A stretch of DNA of 64,000 nucleotides from Bacteroidota bacterium (lineage in GTDB: Bacteria > Bacteroidota > Bacteroidia > Chitinophagales > Chitinophagaceae): contig VGGR01000001.1 in the NCBI GenBank assembly GCA_016868585.1, forward strand, positions 330,874 through 394,873, given 5' to 3'. Positions 34,356 through 44,137 of this stretch are shown in pieces. The translations under genes and the position numbers were made by a program. The notes beneath the pieces are model-generated. The model was not told where the DNA came from. It worked only from the letters and a program-made list of their open reading frames with translations, and ran no database searches. The number at the start of each line of letters is the position of its first letter. Within the stretch, counting starts at the first letter, position 1.

Positions 34356-34922
34356 TTAGGATTGCTGATAACACTTGCGACAACGCGCTTCATAGGAGTC
34401 AGTTGCGCCCAACATTACTTGTTCCTCGTTCGCTACTTTTCGATAGGAATAATTGGCAATTCCGCCACATTGTTGACAGATCGCATGCAGTTTTGTTACA
34501 TAATCTGCCTTTGCCAGGATTTGTGGCATTGGACCAAATGGTTTCCCTAAATAATCCATATCTAATCCTGCTACTATTACGCGAATTCCCCGGAATGCCA
34601 ATAAGTCGCAACAGTCAGCAATTTCCGGGTCAAAAAATTGCGCTTCATCAATACCAACAACATCGACATTCTCGATTTTATTAAAAATCTCTTTTGATAT
34701 CCGAATGGGGATTGAGTCAAAAAAGTTTGTATCATGGGATACGATCTTTTCTTCCGCATATCGATTGTCAATAAATGGTTTGAAAACAGCAATGCGCTGG
34801 TTGGCAATCCGAACACGTTTAAGGCGTCTGATCAGTTCCTCTGTTTTTCCACTAAACATTGATCCGCATATTACTTCTATGCTTCCTTTTCTTTCACCAC
34901 TATTATTGGGTTCTATAAACAT
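34356..34922 (-). CDS. tdk: Thymidine kinase
   Basis: CGSMFSGKTEELIRRLKR, GIDEAQFFD, CQQCGGIANYSYR. Confidence 0.96.
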   Translation of the reverse strand: MFIEPNNSGERKGSIEVICGSMFSGKTEELIRRLKRVRIANQRIAVFKPFIDNRYAEEKIVSHDTNFFDSIPIRISKEIFNKIENVDVVGIDEAQFFDPEIADCCDLLAFRGIRVIVAGLDMDYLGKPFGPMPQILAKADYVTKLHAICQQCGGIANYSYRKVANEEQVMLGATDSYEARCRKCYQQS

Positions 34923-34956
34923 CTATTGCAGAATTATGTTGAAAGGTACAGTGACT

Positions 34957-36258
34957 TTAATTGAATGCCCATCTTTTTCTGATAAAATCCATAATCGTTG
35001 CAGTGGCTCCTTTTTTTGAGTGAACATATTGGTAAGCTGCATCACCCATTTTAGTAAGTTTTAAAGGATCAGTAAGTAATGATTTTAGGTGAAGCCCAAG
35101 CATATTACCGGGATCCTCATCGGTTTGCAGGGCTATCGCGCCCTTGATGGCGATCAATTCAACAGCTTCCAGAGATCGCTGGTGGTGCGGTCCAAAAAAA
35201 ACGGGCACTCCATAAACAGCCGCTTCGAGGATATTATGAATGCCAGGAAATTTAAAGCCCCCGCCTACATAGGCAAAGGTAGCATAACGATAAAGCGAAG
35301 AAAGTATTCCAATCGAATCGATAATTAATACAGAGGTAGCTGGGGTAGGGGCGTGCTGATAGGTTGAAAATAATTGAGCTGTTGGGAAAAGTAATTGCAG
35401 CTCTTTCAAATGGTTGACATTTACTTCATGAGGAGCAATGATAAGCTTGAGATCGGATAAGGCAGGATTTTCAAACGCACGTGCTATGACCCTTTCATCC
35501 CCAGGCCAGGTACTGCCAGCCACAAGTAATGAACTATCTCCTTTAAATTGTTCTATGACCTTAAAAGATGTATGGTTTTCGGCGATCTCAATTACCCGGT
35601 CAAATCGAGTATCTCCTGCAATGGAACTGATCGATCCCAATCCCATTTTATTCAGTAAGGCTAGCGATTGCTTATCCTGCACAAACAAATGATCAAATCG
35701 AGCTGCCATTTTTCTGTAGATAGCTCCATACCATCTAAAAAAAGACATTTCTTTTCTGAATAGCGCGGCGATCAGCAAGAGAGGTATTTTCCTGTAGCTT
35801 ATTTTCTTTAAGTAATAAAACCAGAACTCGTATTTGACAAAAAGAACCAGTTCAGGGTGTGCAATATCCAAAAAACGTTTAGCGGTTTTAGGTCCATCCA
35901 TGGGCAAATAAAACACCCAGTCAGCTCCCTTGTAATTTTTTTGTACCTCATAGCCGGAGGGCGAAAAAAAAGTGAGTAGTATCTTATGCGTAGGATATGC
36001 TGTTCTTAGTTGTTCAATCAGTGGTCTTCCTTGTTCAAATTCGCCAAGTGATGCTACATGCATCCAAATTACCCGATCCTGAGGATTAATTTGAGATCGC
36101 ATTTTTTTTAATCCCCCTTTTCGTCCCATTACCCAGGACCTTGCCTTGCCATGGAAGGGCGCGGCCACCCAAAGACAAATTTTAAAAAACAATAAAAAAA
36201 TATGGTAAAACACCAGGTACAAGGCTATTCGTTTAAGGTGTTGCAAAGTTAGTTGCAT
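34957..36258 (-). CDS. waaA: 3-deoxy-D-manno-octulosonic acid transferase
   Basis: WMHVASLGEFEQGRPLIEQLR, AGSTWPGDE, YVGGGFKFPGIHNILEAAVYGVPVFFGP. Confidence 0.94.
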   Translation of the reverse strand: MQLTLQHLKRIALYLVFYHIFLLFFKICLWVAAPFHGKARSWVMGRKGGLKKMRSQINPQDRVIWMHVASLGEFEQGRPLIEQLRTAYPTHKILLTFFSPSGYEVQKNYKGADWVFYLPMDGPKTAKRFLDIAHPELVLFVKYEFWFYYLKKISYRKIPLLLIAALFRKEMSFFRWYGAIYRKMAARFDHLFVQDKQSLALLNKMGLGSISSIAGDTRFDRVIEIAENHTSFKVIEQFKGDSSLLVAGSTWPGDERVIARAFENPALSDLKLIIAPHEVNVNHLKELQLLFPTAQLFSTYQHAPTPATSVLIIDSIGILSSLYRYATFAYVGGGFKFPGIHNILEAAVYGVPVFFGPHHQRSLEAVELIAIKGAIALQTDEDPGNMLGLHLKSLLTDPLKLTKMGDAAYQYVHSKKGATATIMDFIRKRWAFN

Positions 36259-36308
36259 TAGATTGAACTGTATTCATTTCGTTACTTTTGTCAATCATTG
36301 ATTAAGCT

Positions 36309-37436
36309 ATGCGCCCCATTCAAATGGTAGATACTAAAACACAGTATCTCAGAATTAAACAAGAAGTAGATGATGCCGTTCAACAGGTGATGGAGAGTAG
36401 CGCCTTTATCAACGGGCCTGCTGTTGCTGCTTTTTCTCAATCCTTGTCAGCTTATTTGGGTGTTAAGCATGTAATTCCTTGCGCCAATGGTACGGATGCT
36501 TTGCAAATTGCAATGATGGCTTTGGGTTTACAACCTGGCGATGAAGTGATAACTCCATCTTTTACGTATATCGCAACCACGGAAGTAATCGGCTTATTGA
36601 GGTTGAAACCAGTTTTTGTTGAAGTGGATCAACATACTTTTTGTATGGATCCTGCCTCTTTGCGGAAGGCTATTACCCTGCGAACCAAAGCTATTGTGCC
36701 GGTTCATTTATATGGGCAGTCTGCGCCGATGGAAGAAATTCTTCAGATAGCTCAGGAGCACAATCTGTTTGTTATTGAGGACAATGCACAGGCAATCGGA
36801 GGCCGATACCAGTTTAGTGATGGGGTAAAAAAGATGACGGGCACAATTGGACATATTGGTTGCACTTCCTTTTATCCCTCAAAAAATTTAGGGGCCTTTG
36901 GCGATGGAGGGGCAATATTCACTAATGACGATGCATTAGCAAACCGCATAGCTATGATTGCTAATCATGGACAAAGCAAACGTTATTACCATGATGTGGT
37001 GGGTTGCAATAGCCGATTGGATGCTATACAAGCTGCCCTATTATCAGTAAAGTTGAAGTATCTTGATTCTTACAACCTGGCCCGTAAAACAGCCGCTGAT
37101 TTTTATGACCAGGCTTTTGCCTCTTGCGCGTCATTGACTACTCCTTACAGGGCTCCTTATGCAGATCATGTTTTCCACCAATACACCTTGCTGCTTGAAG
37201 GAGTAGATCGTGATCAATTAGCAGCCTTTCTCAGCGAAAGGCAAATTCCTTCCATGATCTATTATCCTGTGCCTGGCCATCGTCAAAAAATGTTTGGTCT
37301 CTCAGGAACTTCGCTTCCTGACCTGCCAGTAACAGATTGGCTAACGGAACGTGTTTTTTCCCTTCCGATTCATACGGAACTAGATCAAGAGCAATTAGCT
37401 GCCATTTCCGGTGCCGTTTTGGAATTTATTGGATAA
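36309..37436 (+). CDS. DegT/DnrJ/EryC1/StrS family aminotransferase
   Basis: GTDALQIAMMALGLQPGDEVITPSFTYIAT, VIEDNAQAIGG, FYPSKNLGAFGDGGAI. Confidence 0.93.
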   Translation: MRPIQMVDTKTQYLRIKQEVDDAVQQVMESSAFINGPAVAAFSQSLSAYLGVKHVIPCANGTDALQIAMMALGLQPGDEVITPSFTYIATTEVIGLLRLKPVFVEVDQHTFCMDPASLRKAITLRTKAIVPVHLYGQSAPMEEILQIAQEHNLFVIEDNAQAIGGRYQFSDGVKKMTGTIGHIGCTSFYPSKNLGAFGDGGAIFTNDDALANRIAMIANHGQSKRYYHDVVGCNSRLDAIQAALLSVKLKYLDSYNLARKTAADFYDQAFASCASLTTPYRAPYADHVFHQYTLLLEGVDRDQLAAFLSERQIPSMIYYPVPGHRQKMFGLSGTSLPDLPVTDWLTERVFSLPIHTELDQEQLAAISGAVLEFIG

Positions 37437-37444
37437 TTAGTTTT

Positions 37445-38746
37445 ATGTCTGACAAACCGCTTAACCGATTTCTCGATAGGTTTGACTCGATAGCAGTTAT
37501 CGGTTTGGGCTATACAGGATTGCCCCTTGCTCTTCGGTTAGCGGAACGATTTAGTGTGATTGGTTATGATAGCGATCCAGTCCGTATCCAGCAGTTGCAA
37601 GAGGGGTATGATTCAAATCATGAGCTTGAGTTAGGTCAGTTTCCTGATTTATTACCCGTTTTTACCAGTGACCTATTGCAATTGACCCATGCATCAGTTT
37701 ATATTATTGCGGTTCCAACGCCAGTTGATAAAAACAATTTGCCTGATTTACGCTTTTTAAAAGAAGCCGTTGAGCAAATTGGCAAATTTTTAAAAAACGG
37801 GGATTGTGTAGTGGTTGAGTCAACTGTTTATCCGGGTTGTACAGAAGAATTTTGTGCTCCCTTATTGGAAAAGATTTCTGGTCTTCAGCTAGACAAGGAT
37901 TTTTCAATGGGATATTCCCCCGAGAGAATAAGTCCGGGGGATGCAGTCCATCATATAGGTGCGGTTATTAAATTGGTGGCGGCATCCGATCCTGTTACTT
38001 TACGCTTCCTGACTCAATTATATCAGCAAGTAACTATGGCGGGTGTTCATGCCTGTGTGTCGATTCGGGTTGCGGAGGCAGCAAAGTTAACCGAGAATAT
38101 TCAGCGAGATGTAAATATTGCTTTGTTGAATGAGCTGTCTTCTGTTTATGAGACATTAGGTATTGATCCTGGGGCTGTTTGGGAGGCGGCAGCTACAAAA
38201 TGGAATTTTTTGCCTTTTCGCCCAGGTCTTGCCGGAGGACATTGTATTAGCGTGGATCCATATTATCTGATTAATGCCATTAAAGAACAAGGGGGAAAAG
38301 CTTCGCTTGTTGAAGAGTCAAGACGCATTAACGAAGGGATGGTTGCACGTATAGCTGCTCAAGTGTTTCAGCATTTTCAATCTACTATCATTGGAAATGA
38401 TAAAAAACGGGTTTTGGTTCTGGGGGCCAGTTTTAAGCCTGATGTAAGAGACTTCCGAAATTCAAAACCTGTGGCACTGACCAAATTATTGATGAGAAAT
38501 AACATTGAGGTTGAACTGGTTGATCCCTTGGTTGATGGTCAACATCTTGAGAAGGTATCTGGTTTGCGACTGACTAGTCAGCCAACTGGCTATTATCAGG
38601 TAATGATCATAGCGGTTAATCATACCGTATTTAAAGAACTGGAAGAAAGCTATTTTTGTAACTGCACCAGTGATACTTCCCTGGTTATAGATTTAACAGG
38701 GGAATACAAGCGTGTAATCTCTAATCGAAAATACTGGACTATTTAA
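37445..38746 (+). CDS. Nucleotide sugar dehydrogenase (WbpA/WbpO/TviB-like UDP-HexNAc 6-dehydrogenase)
   Basis: AVIGLGYTGLPLALRLAE, STVYPGCTEE, KWNFLPFRPGLAGGHCISVDPYYL. Confidence 0.9.
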   Translation: MSDKPLNRFLDRFDSIAVIGLGYTGLPLALRLAERFSVIGYDSDPVRIQQLQEGYDSNHELELGQFPDLLPVFTSDLLQLTHASVYIIAVPTPVDKNNLPDLRFLKEAVEQIGKFLKNGDCVVVESTVYPGCTEEFCAPLLEKISGLQLDKDFSMGYSPERISPGDAVHHIGAVIKLVAASDPVTLRFLTQLYQQVTMAGVHACVSIRVAEAAKLTENIQRDVNIALLNELSSVYETLGIDPGAVWEAAATKWNFLPFRPGLAGGHCISVDPYYLINAIKEQGGKASLVEESRRINEGMVARIAAQVFQHFQSTIIGNDKKRVLVLGASFKPDVRDFRNSKPVALTKLLMRNNIEVELVDPLVDGQHLEKVSGLRLTSQPTGYYQVMIIAVNHTVFKELEESYFCNCTSDTSLVIDLTGEYKRVISNRKYWTI

Positions 38747-38747
38747 C

Positions 38748-39302
38748 ATGTCATTTACTACTACTCAACTTCCTGGTTTGCTCATCTTTGAACCCCAAGT
38801 CCATAGGGATGGTCGTGGATATTTTTTCGAGTCTTACAACCAAAATACTTTCAAGGAGCAGGGGTTTGATTTTCATTGGGTACAAGACAATCAATCTTCC
38901 TCCAGTTATGGGGTGATCCGTGGATTGCATTTTCAAACCCCACCTCATGCACAAACAAAACTAATTCAAGTGGTACGGGGAAGTATTTTGGATGTGGTTG
39001 TTGATATCAGAAAAGGGTCCCCAACCTATGGGCAAGTGTTTGCCCTTGAATTAAGTAGTGAAAATAAAAAGCAGCTACTGGTGCCTCGTGGTTTTGCGCA
39101 TGGATTTTCTGTACTCAGTGAGCAGACTGTGGTTTTATACAAGTGTGACGCATTGTATAATAAGCCCAGTGAGCAAGGAATCCTATTCTCTGACCCTGGC
39201 CTTGATATTGATTGGAAAATACAGCCAGGAAAAGAGATCGTGTCGGATAAGGACCAAACGCTTCCTATGCTCAGTGATTTTGATTCCCCCTTTTATTTTT
39301 AA
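38748..39302 (+). CDS. rfbC: dTDP-4-dehydrorhamnose 3,5-epimerase
   Basis: VHRDGRGYFFESYN, QDNQSSSSYGVIRGLHFQ, VPRGFAHGFSVLSE. Confidence 0.95.
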   Translation: MSFTTTQLPGLLIFEPQVHRDGRGYFFESYNQNTFKEQGFDFHWVQDNQSSSSYGVIRGLHFQTPPHAQTKLIQVVRGSILDVVVDIRKGSPTYGQVFALELSSENKKQLLVPRGFAHGFSVLSEQTVVLYKCDALYNKPSEQGILFSDPGLDIDWKIQPGKEIVSDKDQTLPMLSDFDSPFYF

Positions 39303-39307
39303 GAAAC

Positions 39308-40186
39308 GTGAATGAAGTAAATGATAATAGGCCATTGGTATTGGTAACTGGTGCCAACGGGCAATTGGGTAAGGAACTGCAAAGACTTGAAAAAAAATGG
39401 TCCTCGTTCAGATTTCTATTCTTGTCTCGTGAGGATTTGCCTATTCATCATTTTGAACTTGTTCGTAATTATTTTAAAGGATGCAGACCTGCTGTGCTGA
39501 TAAATTGCGCAGCTTATACGGCTGTCGATAAAGCTGAGCAAGAGCCTTTGTTGGCGCATCAGATTAATGCCGAAGCGGTTGGAGTACTATCCGCAATTTG
39601 TGCGGCCAATCACTGCAGGTTCATTCATGTTTCAACTGATTATGTTTTTGACGGTACTGCAACAATAGCCTATACGGAAAGGGATATAGCATCCCCTCAA
39701 AGTGTATATGGGCAAACAAAATATGAGGGGGAGAAGCAAGCGCTATTGGCTAACCCAGATGCTTTAATTATCCGTACTTCGTGGGTCTATTCTTCCTTTG
39801 GAAAAAACTTTGTAAAAACCATGATTCGGTTCTTAGGGGAGAAGCCTCAGGTCAGTGTTGTCGTGGATCAATTTGGGTCTCCTACATTTGCGGCCGATCT
39901 GGCTAATGCAATACTTCAAATTTCATCTTCAAACAATTGGATTTCAGGGATATATAATTATTCTAACGGAGGGGTAATTAATTGGTTCCAATTTGCCTGT
40001 GCAATTAGAGAAATGATAGGATCTTCCACTCCAATAAAGGGTATTTCAACTGCTGAATATTTAACTCCCGCAAAACGTCCGGCATGGTCAGTGCTGAACA
40101 CTTCTAAAATTGTAGCTACCTACGGGGTAACTATCAGAGATTGGCGGGAGAGTTTGGCCCAGTGTTTGAGTGAAATGGGAGATTAG
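39308..40186 (+). CDS. rfbD: dTDP-4-dehydrorhamnose reductase
   Basis: VTGANGQLGKEL, NCAAYTAVDKAEQE, STDYVFDG, YGQTKYEGE; GTG start. Confidence 0.95.
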   Translation: MNEVNDNRPLVLVTGANGQLGKELQRLEKKWSSFRFLFLSREDLPIHHFELVRNYFKGCRPAVLINCAAYTAVDKAEQEPLLAHQINAEAVGVLSAICAANHCRFIHVSTDYVFDGTATIAYTERDIASPQSVYGQTKYEGEKQALLANPDALIIRTSWVYSSFGKNFVKTMIRFLGEKPQVSVVVDQFGSPTFAADLANAILQISSSNNWISGIYNYSNGGVINWFQFACAIREMIGSSTPIKGISTAEYLTPAKRPAWSVLNTSKIVATYGVTIRDWRESLAQCLSEMGD

Positions 40187-40224
40187 GCAGATTAAAAGCA
40201 AGCTTTGCATGCCTCTCGAATAAA

Positions 40225-40250
40225 AAACCCTGGCAATGTTGCCAGGGTTT
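40225..40250 (-). terminator. Terminator for tRNA-Gln (possibly bidirectional with rfbD)
   Basis: AAACCCTGGCAACATTGCCAGGGTTTTTT on minus strand. Confidence 0.82.
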
Positions 40251-40253
40251 ACA

Positions 40254-40270
40254 GCTGGCCCATAAGGATT
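40254..40270 (-). repeat. Partial duplicate of tRNA-Gln 3' end
   Basis: GCTGGCCCATAAGGATT vs GCTGACCCATAAGGATT at 40316-40332 (16/17). Confidence 0.7.
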
Positions 40271-40316
40271 ACTTCGCTCCTACGGAGCTCAGTGATCCGC
40301 TAATGTTCTCAATTTG

Positions 40317-40387
40317 CTGACCCATAAGGATTCGAACCTTAACAGACAGAACCAAAATCTGTAGTGCTACCGTTACACCATGGGTCA
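40317..40387 (-). tRNA. tRNA-Gln(TTG)
   Basis: TGACCCATGGTGTAACGGTAGC...TTTTGGT...GGTTCGAATCCTTATGGGTCA. Confidence 0.93.
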
Positions 40388-40456
40388 ATCCAATTCCGTA
40401 AACGGGAGTGCAAAAATAGGGCAGTTCGGCTTTTGCCCCAAACGGAATTTGACATG

Positions 40457-41740
40457 TTAAACCGCTTTTACAGTTATCAGGAAATAATTCTTTTTTCCCT
40501 TTTGAATAAGGATATACCGGTTGTGAAGAAGAAAGGATTCATTTACTATAAAGTCTACAGTTTCTACTTTTTTTCGGTTAATACTTACTCCACCCCCTTG
40601 AGTTGTTTTTCTGGCTTCTCCTTTACTGGGGAATATGCCAGTAATGGCTAATAATGTTACCATATCAACTCCTTCTTTAAGGATCTTGCGTTCAATCTCA
40701 ACTTTTACTATTCCTTGTATTTGTTCCAGGTCAGCTTCAGCTAAAGACTCAATTGGGGCTTGCTGATTGGAAAATAATTTTTCAGTGGTTTCAATCGCTT
40801 TGGTCAACTCTTCCTGACCATGCACAAAACTGGTGATTTCGGCGGCCACTATTCGTTGGAGTGTCCGAGCAGCGGGATTTTGTTCATGTAATTCAGTGAT
40901 CTTTTCAATGTCTTCCTGCGTCATAAACGTGAATAGCTTTATCCAACGTGTTGCATCAGCGTCACTCGCATTGAGCCAAAATTGATAGAACTGGTAAGGG
41001 GAAGTTTTGGCGGGGTCAAGCCAAATATTCCCTGCATCCGTTTTTCCGAACTTTCCACCACCTGATTTAGTCATTAACGGATTGGTGAATACAAATGCTT
41101 CGCCTCCGCATTTTCTTCGAATCAGTTCTGTGCCGGTAGTCATGTTGCCCCATTGATCACTTCCACCCATTTGGAGTTTACATTGTTTATGTTGGTGCAG
41201 CCAATAGAAATCGTAGGCTTGCATAAGTTGATAAGCAAATTCAGTGTAGCTAATTCCCGAATCACCTTCGATCCTTTTCTTAACACTATCCTTGGCCATC
41301 ATATAGTTGACCGTAATATGCTTTCCTGTATCTCTAAGGAAATCTATAAAAGTGATCGACTTAAACCAATCGTAGTTATTTACTAACTCAGCCGCATTGG
41401 GCAGTAAGGGAGAAAAGTTTAAGAATTTCGCAAGTTGCGCTTTTACTCCAATTATATTTCGTTGCAGGGTCTCTTCATTCAATAAATTTCTTTCTTCACT
41501 TTTTCCACTGGGATCACCAACCATTCCGGTGGCCCCGCCAACGAGGGCTATGGGCTTATGCCCAGCTTTTTGAAGATGAACCAGCAGCAGTATGGGAACT
41601 AGGCTGCCAATATGCAGACTATCCGCTGTTGGATCAAAGCCAATGTATCCGGTTGTCATTTCTTTTTCTAATTGTTCCCGGGTACCTGGCATGATATCCT
41701 GAATCATACCTCTCCAACTCAGTTCGTCCAGCAAATTCAT
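40457..41740 (-). CDS. tyrS: Tyrosyl-tRNA synthetase
   Basis: GFDPTADSLHIGSLVPI, MGGSDQWGNMTTG, KFGKT motif, S4 domain. Confidence 0.97.
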   Translation of the reverse strand: MNLLDELSWRGMIQDIMPGTREQLEKEMTTGYIGFDPTADSLHIGSLVPILLLVHLQKAGHKPIALVGGATGMVGDPSGKSEERNLLNEETLQRNIIGVKAQLAKFLNFSPLLPNAAELVNNYDWFKSITFIDFLRDTGKHITVNYMMAKDSVKKRIEGDSGISYTEFAYQLMQAYDFYWLHQHKQCKLQMGGSDQWGNMTTGTELIRRKCGGEAFVFTNPLMTKSGGGKFGKTDAGNIWLDPAKTSPYQFYQFWLNASDADATRWIKLFTFMTQEDIEKITELHEQNPAARTLQRIVAAEITSFVHGQEELTKAIETTEKLFSNQQAPIESLAEADLEQIQGIVKVEIERKILKEGVDMVTLLAITGIFPSKGEARKTTQGGGVSINRKKVETVDFIVNESFLLHNRYILIQKGKKNYFLITVKAV

Positions 41741-41937
41741 TAAAGATTAGTTTTCGCAAATGTAATATACCCCTTTTACAATATGCCAATCTGTGTCAAA
41801 CATTAACAGGTTTGGACCCCGTTTAAATTTCACACTATCATTTGCGGTACTAAAGAAAGTGGGCATTCACCCCGCTAAGAAGTTGAACCTTTACTGCTTT
41901 ATAAGCGTTACTTTTGCCTCCTGTTTTTAGTTAGTAT

Positions 41938-43797
41938 ATGCCTAAAATCGGAATTAATATAGCAACGGGTAGTCTGCAGCAAACAGAAATGATCGTGGGG
42001 ATTGATTTGGGAACCACCAACAGCTTGGTTGCAATTGTTCATCCTGATACAAGAACGCCATTTGTTTTAAAAGATCAAAGTGGACTTGCGCTGATCCCTT
42101 CTATATTGCATATTGGAAAGCAGGGAAACATTACGGTTGGCGAGGCAGCCCGCCCTTTTTTGCAAACTGAACCTGCTCAAACTATCTTTTCAGTCAAGCG
42201 ATTGATGGGAAAATCTTATCAGGATCTTGCCAAAAGTCAGGATCTTTTTACTTATAAATTTAGTGAAGAGGATAGGGAGGGTTTAGTAAAAATCCAGGTT
42301 GAGCAGCAGTATTTTTCTCCTATTGAACTCTCTTCTTTTATTCTGCGCGAACTGAAGAGTAGGGCAGAGCATATGCTTAAAACGCCAGTATCCAAGGCGG
42401 TAATCACAGTGCCAGCTTACTTTAACGATGCACAACGACAAGCTACTCGTGATGCTGGTAAACTAGCCGGGCTAGACGTTTTACGGATTATTAATGAGCC
42501 AACAGCTGCGAGCCTTGCCTACGGGCTTGGCGTGTCAGCAGCGGAAAGCAAAACCATTGCCGTGTATGATCTGGGGGGAGGAACTTTTGATGTATCAATA
42601 CTTCAAATTAATAATGGGATTTTTGAGGTTCTCTCTACACATGGAGATACTTATTTAGGGGGTGACGACGTGGATCGAGCCATTGTTGATTTCTGGTTAC
42701 AACAAATTCCGGAAGTACAAGGACCTCAAAAAGAGAACAGCACCACGTTACAGTCTTACCGCCTTGCGGCCATTCAGGTCAAACATCAATTAACAACCCA
42801 TCCCATTGCCGAGGGAATCGTGGAAGGACAAACTTTTTCACTTGATCAAACACAACTGGAACAAATCGTAATGCCCTTGGTTGAAAGAACATTAAATTGT
42901 TGTCAACAGGCATTGGTTGATGCGAAGCTTGCTGTTCAAAACATTGATGAAGTGGTTCTGGTGGGCGGTTCAACTCGAATGCCTGCTATCAAAAAAAAGG
43001 TGACTGCATTTTTTGGAAGACCTGTTCATGATACACTGGACCCAGATCAGGTAGTGGCCTTGGGTGCCGCAATTCAAGCTGATATTTTGGCTGGGAATAA
43101 CAAAGACTTTTTATTGCTGGATATCACGCCTCTTTCTTTGGGTATTGAAACAATTGGGGGCCTGATGGATGTATTAATTCCGCGCAACGCTAAGATCCCT
43201 TCGCGTATAGCCAGACAATATACTACGCAACAAGATGGACAGGATAGCATGCGAATAGCTGTTTACCAGGGAGAGCGGGATATGGTTCAAGATAATAGAA
43301 AGCTGGGGGAGTTTAATCTCACAGGCATACCGGGGATGCCTGCGGGGTTACCGAAAGTAGAGGTTGCTTTTGTGATCAATGCTGACGGCATTCTTACAGT
43401 CCGTGCCAAAGAACTTCGGAGTGGGGTTGAACAACAAATTGCAATCAAACCGCAATATGGTTTGACGGATCATGAGGTGGAGCGATTATTGTTGGAAAGC
43501 ATCACTCATGCAAAAGATGATATTAGCAAAAGGGCATTGGTTGAGGCGCGCACTGAGGGTGAGCAGCTAATGAAAACAACGGAGAAATTTGTCACTAAGC
43601 ATGCTGCATTGTTGTCAAAAGAAGAACTGTCAGCAACCGCGGCTGCTATGCAGGCCTTGCAATTAGCGCTGACCATGCAAGATAAAAGTCTGATAAACCA
43701 GCGAATGGAGGCCTTGAATGAAATTAGCCGCCCTTATGCAGAAAGGGTTATGGACCGGGCTGTTTCTGCCGCCTTGAGTGGGCAAAAGATCAAGTAG
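41938..43797 (+). CDS. Hsp70 family chaperone (HscA-like)
   Basis: [38 protein letters not shown]; HscA-like length; alternative start 41989. Confidence 0.88.
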   Translation: MPKIGINIATGSLQQTEMIVGIDLGTTNSLVAIVHPDTRTPFVLKDQSGLALIPSILHIGKQGNITVGEAARPFLQTEPAQTIFSVKRLMGKSYQDLAKSQDLFTYKFSEEDREGLVKIQVEQQYFSPIELSSFILRELKSRAEHMLKTPVSKAVITVPAYFNDAQRQATRDAGKLAGLDVLRIINEPTAASLAYGLGVSAAESKTIAVYDLGGGTFDVSILQINNGIFEVLSTHGDTYLGGDDVDRAIVDFWLQQIPEVQGPQKENSTTLQSYRLAAIQVKHQLTTHPIAEGIVEGQTFSLDQTQLEQIVMPLVERTLNCCQQALVDAKLAVQNIDEVVLVGGSTRMPAIKKKVTAFFGRPVHDTLDPDQVVALGAAIQADILAGNNKDFLLLDITPLSLGIETIGGLMDVLIPRNAKIPSRIARQYTTQQDGQDSMRIAVYQGERDMVQDNRKLGEFNLTGIPGMPAGLPKVEVAFVINADGILTVRAKELRSGVEQQIAIKPQYGLTDHEVERLLLESITHAKDDISKRALVEARTEGEQLMKTTEKFVTKHAALLSKEELSATAAAMQALQLALTMQDKSLINQRMEALNEISRPYAERVMDRAVSAALSGQKIK

Positions 43798-43820
43798 TTT
43801 TTTTTATTTCCAAATTCCCC

Positions 43821-43828
43821 TAACTTCG
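43821..43828 (+). promoter_or_regulatory. Near-consensus -7 box TAACTTCG upstream of rpsU
   Basis: One mismatch to TAnnTTTG; 26 nt before rpsU ATG. Confidence 0.5.
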
Positions 43829-43840
43829 CACCTCCATTAA

Positions 43841-43847
43841 AGGAGGT
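43841..43847 (+). promoter_or_regulatory. Shine-Dalgarno AGGAGGT upstream of rpsU
   Basis: AGGAGGT with 7-nt spacing to ATG at 43855; complementary to CCTCCTT at 16S 3' end. Confidence 0.8.
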
Positions 43848-43854
43848 ATTATTT

Positions 43855-44052
43855 ATGTTAATTATCGATTCTAAAGATTGCGAAAACATTGACAAGGCGT
43901 TGAAGAAGTACAAAAAGAAATTTGAAAAGTCTAAAACACTTATTCAACTCCGTGAACGTCAAAGTTTTACCAAACCTTCCGTAAAGCGTCGTGGGGAGGT
44001 ATTAAAGGCAATCTATCGCCAACAATTGGCATCTGGTAAGATTGAAGGTTAA
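43855..44052 (+). CDS. rpsU: 30S ribosomal protein bS21
   Basis: NIDKALKKYKKKFEKSKTLIQLRERQSFTKPSVKRR. Confidence 0.96.
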   Translation: MLIIDSKDCENIDKALKKYKKKFEKSKTLIQLRERQSFTKPSVKRRGEVLKAIYRQQLASGKIEG

Positions 44053-44075
44053 TTTTTTTTACTACTAAAAATACT

Positions 44076-44104
44076 AACCCGCGGTTCTGCTGCGGGTTTT
44101 TTTA
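44076..44104 (+). terminator. rpsU terminator
   Basis: AACCCGC-ggttctgct-GCGGGTT + T-tract. Confidence 0.86.
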
Positions 44105-44137
44105 TTTATTGGCCTCATAAGTTTTGTAGTTTTAATT

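Noticed and set aside
36244-36251. TAACTTTG -7-like box at the waaA 5' end
   Set aside because: It lies inside the coding sequence just after the only plausible ATG (M-Q-L-T-L), so it is more likely coincidental.
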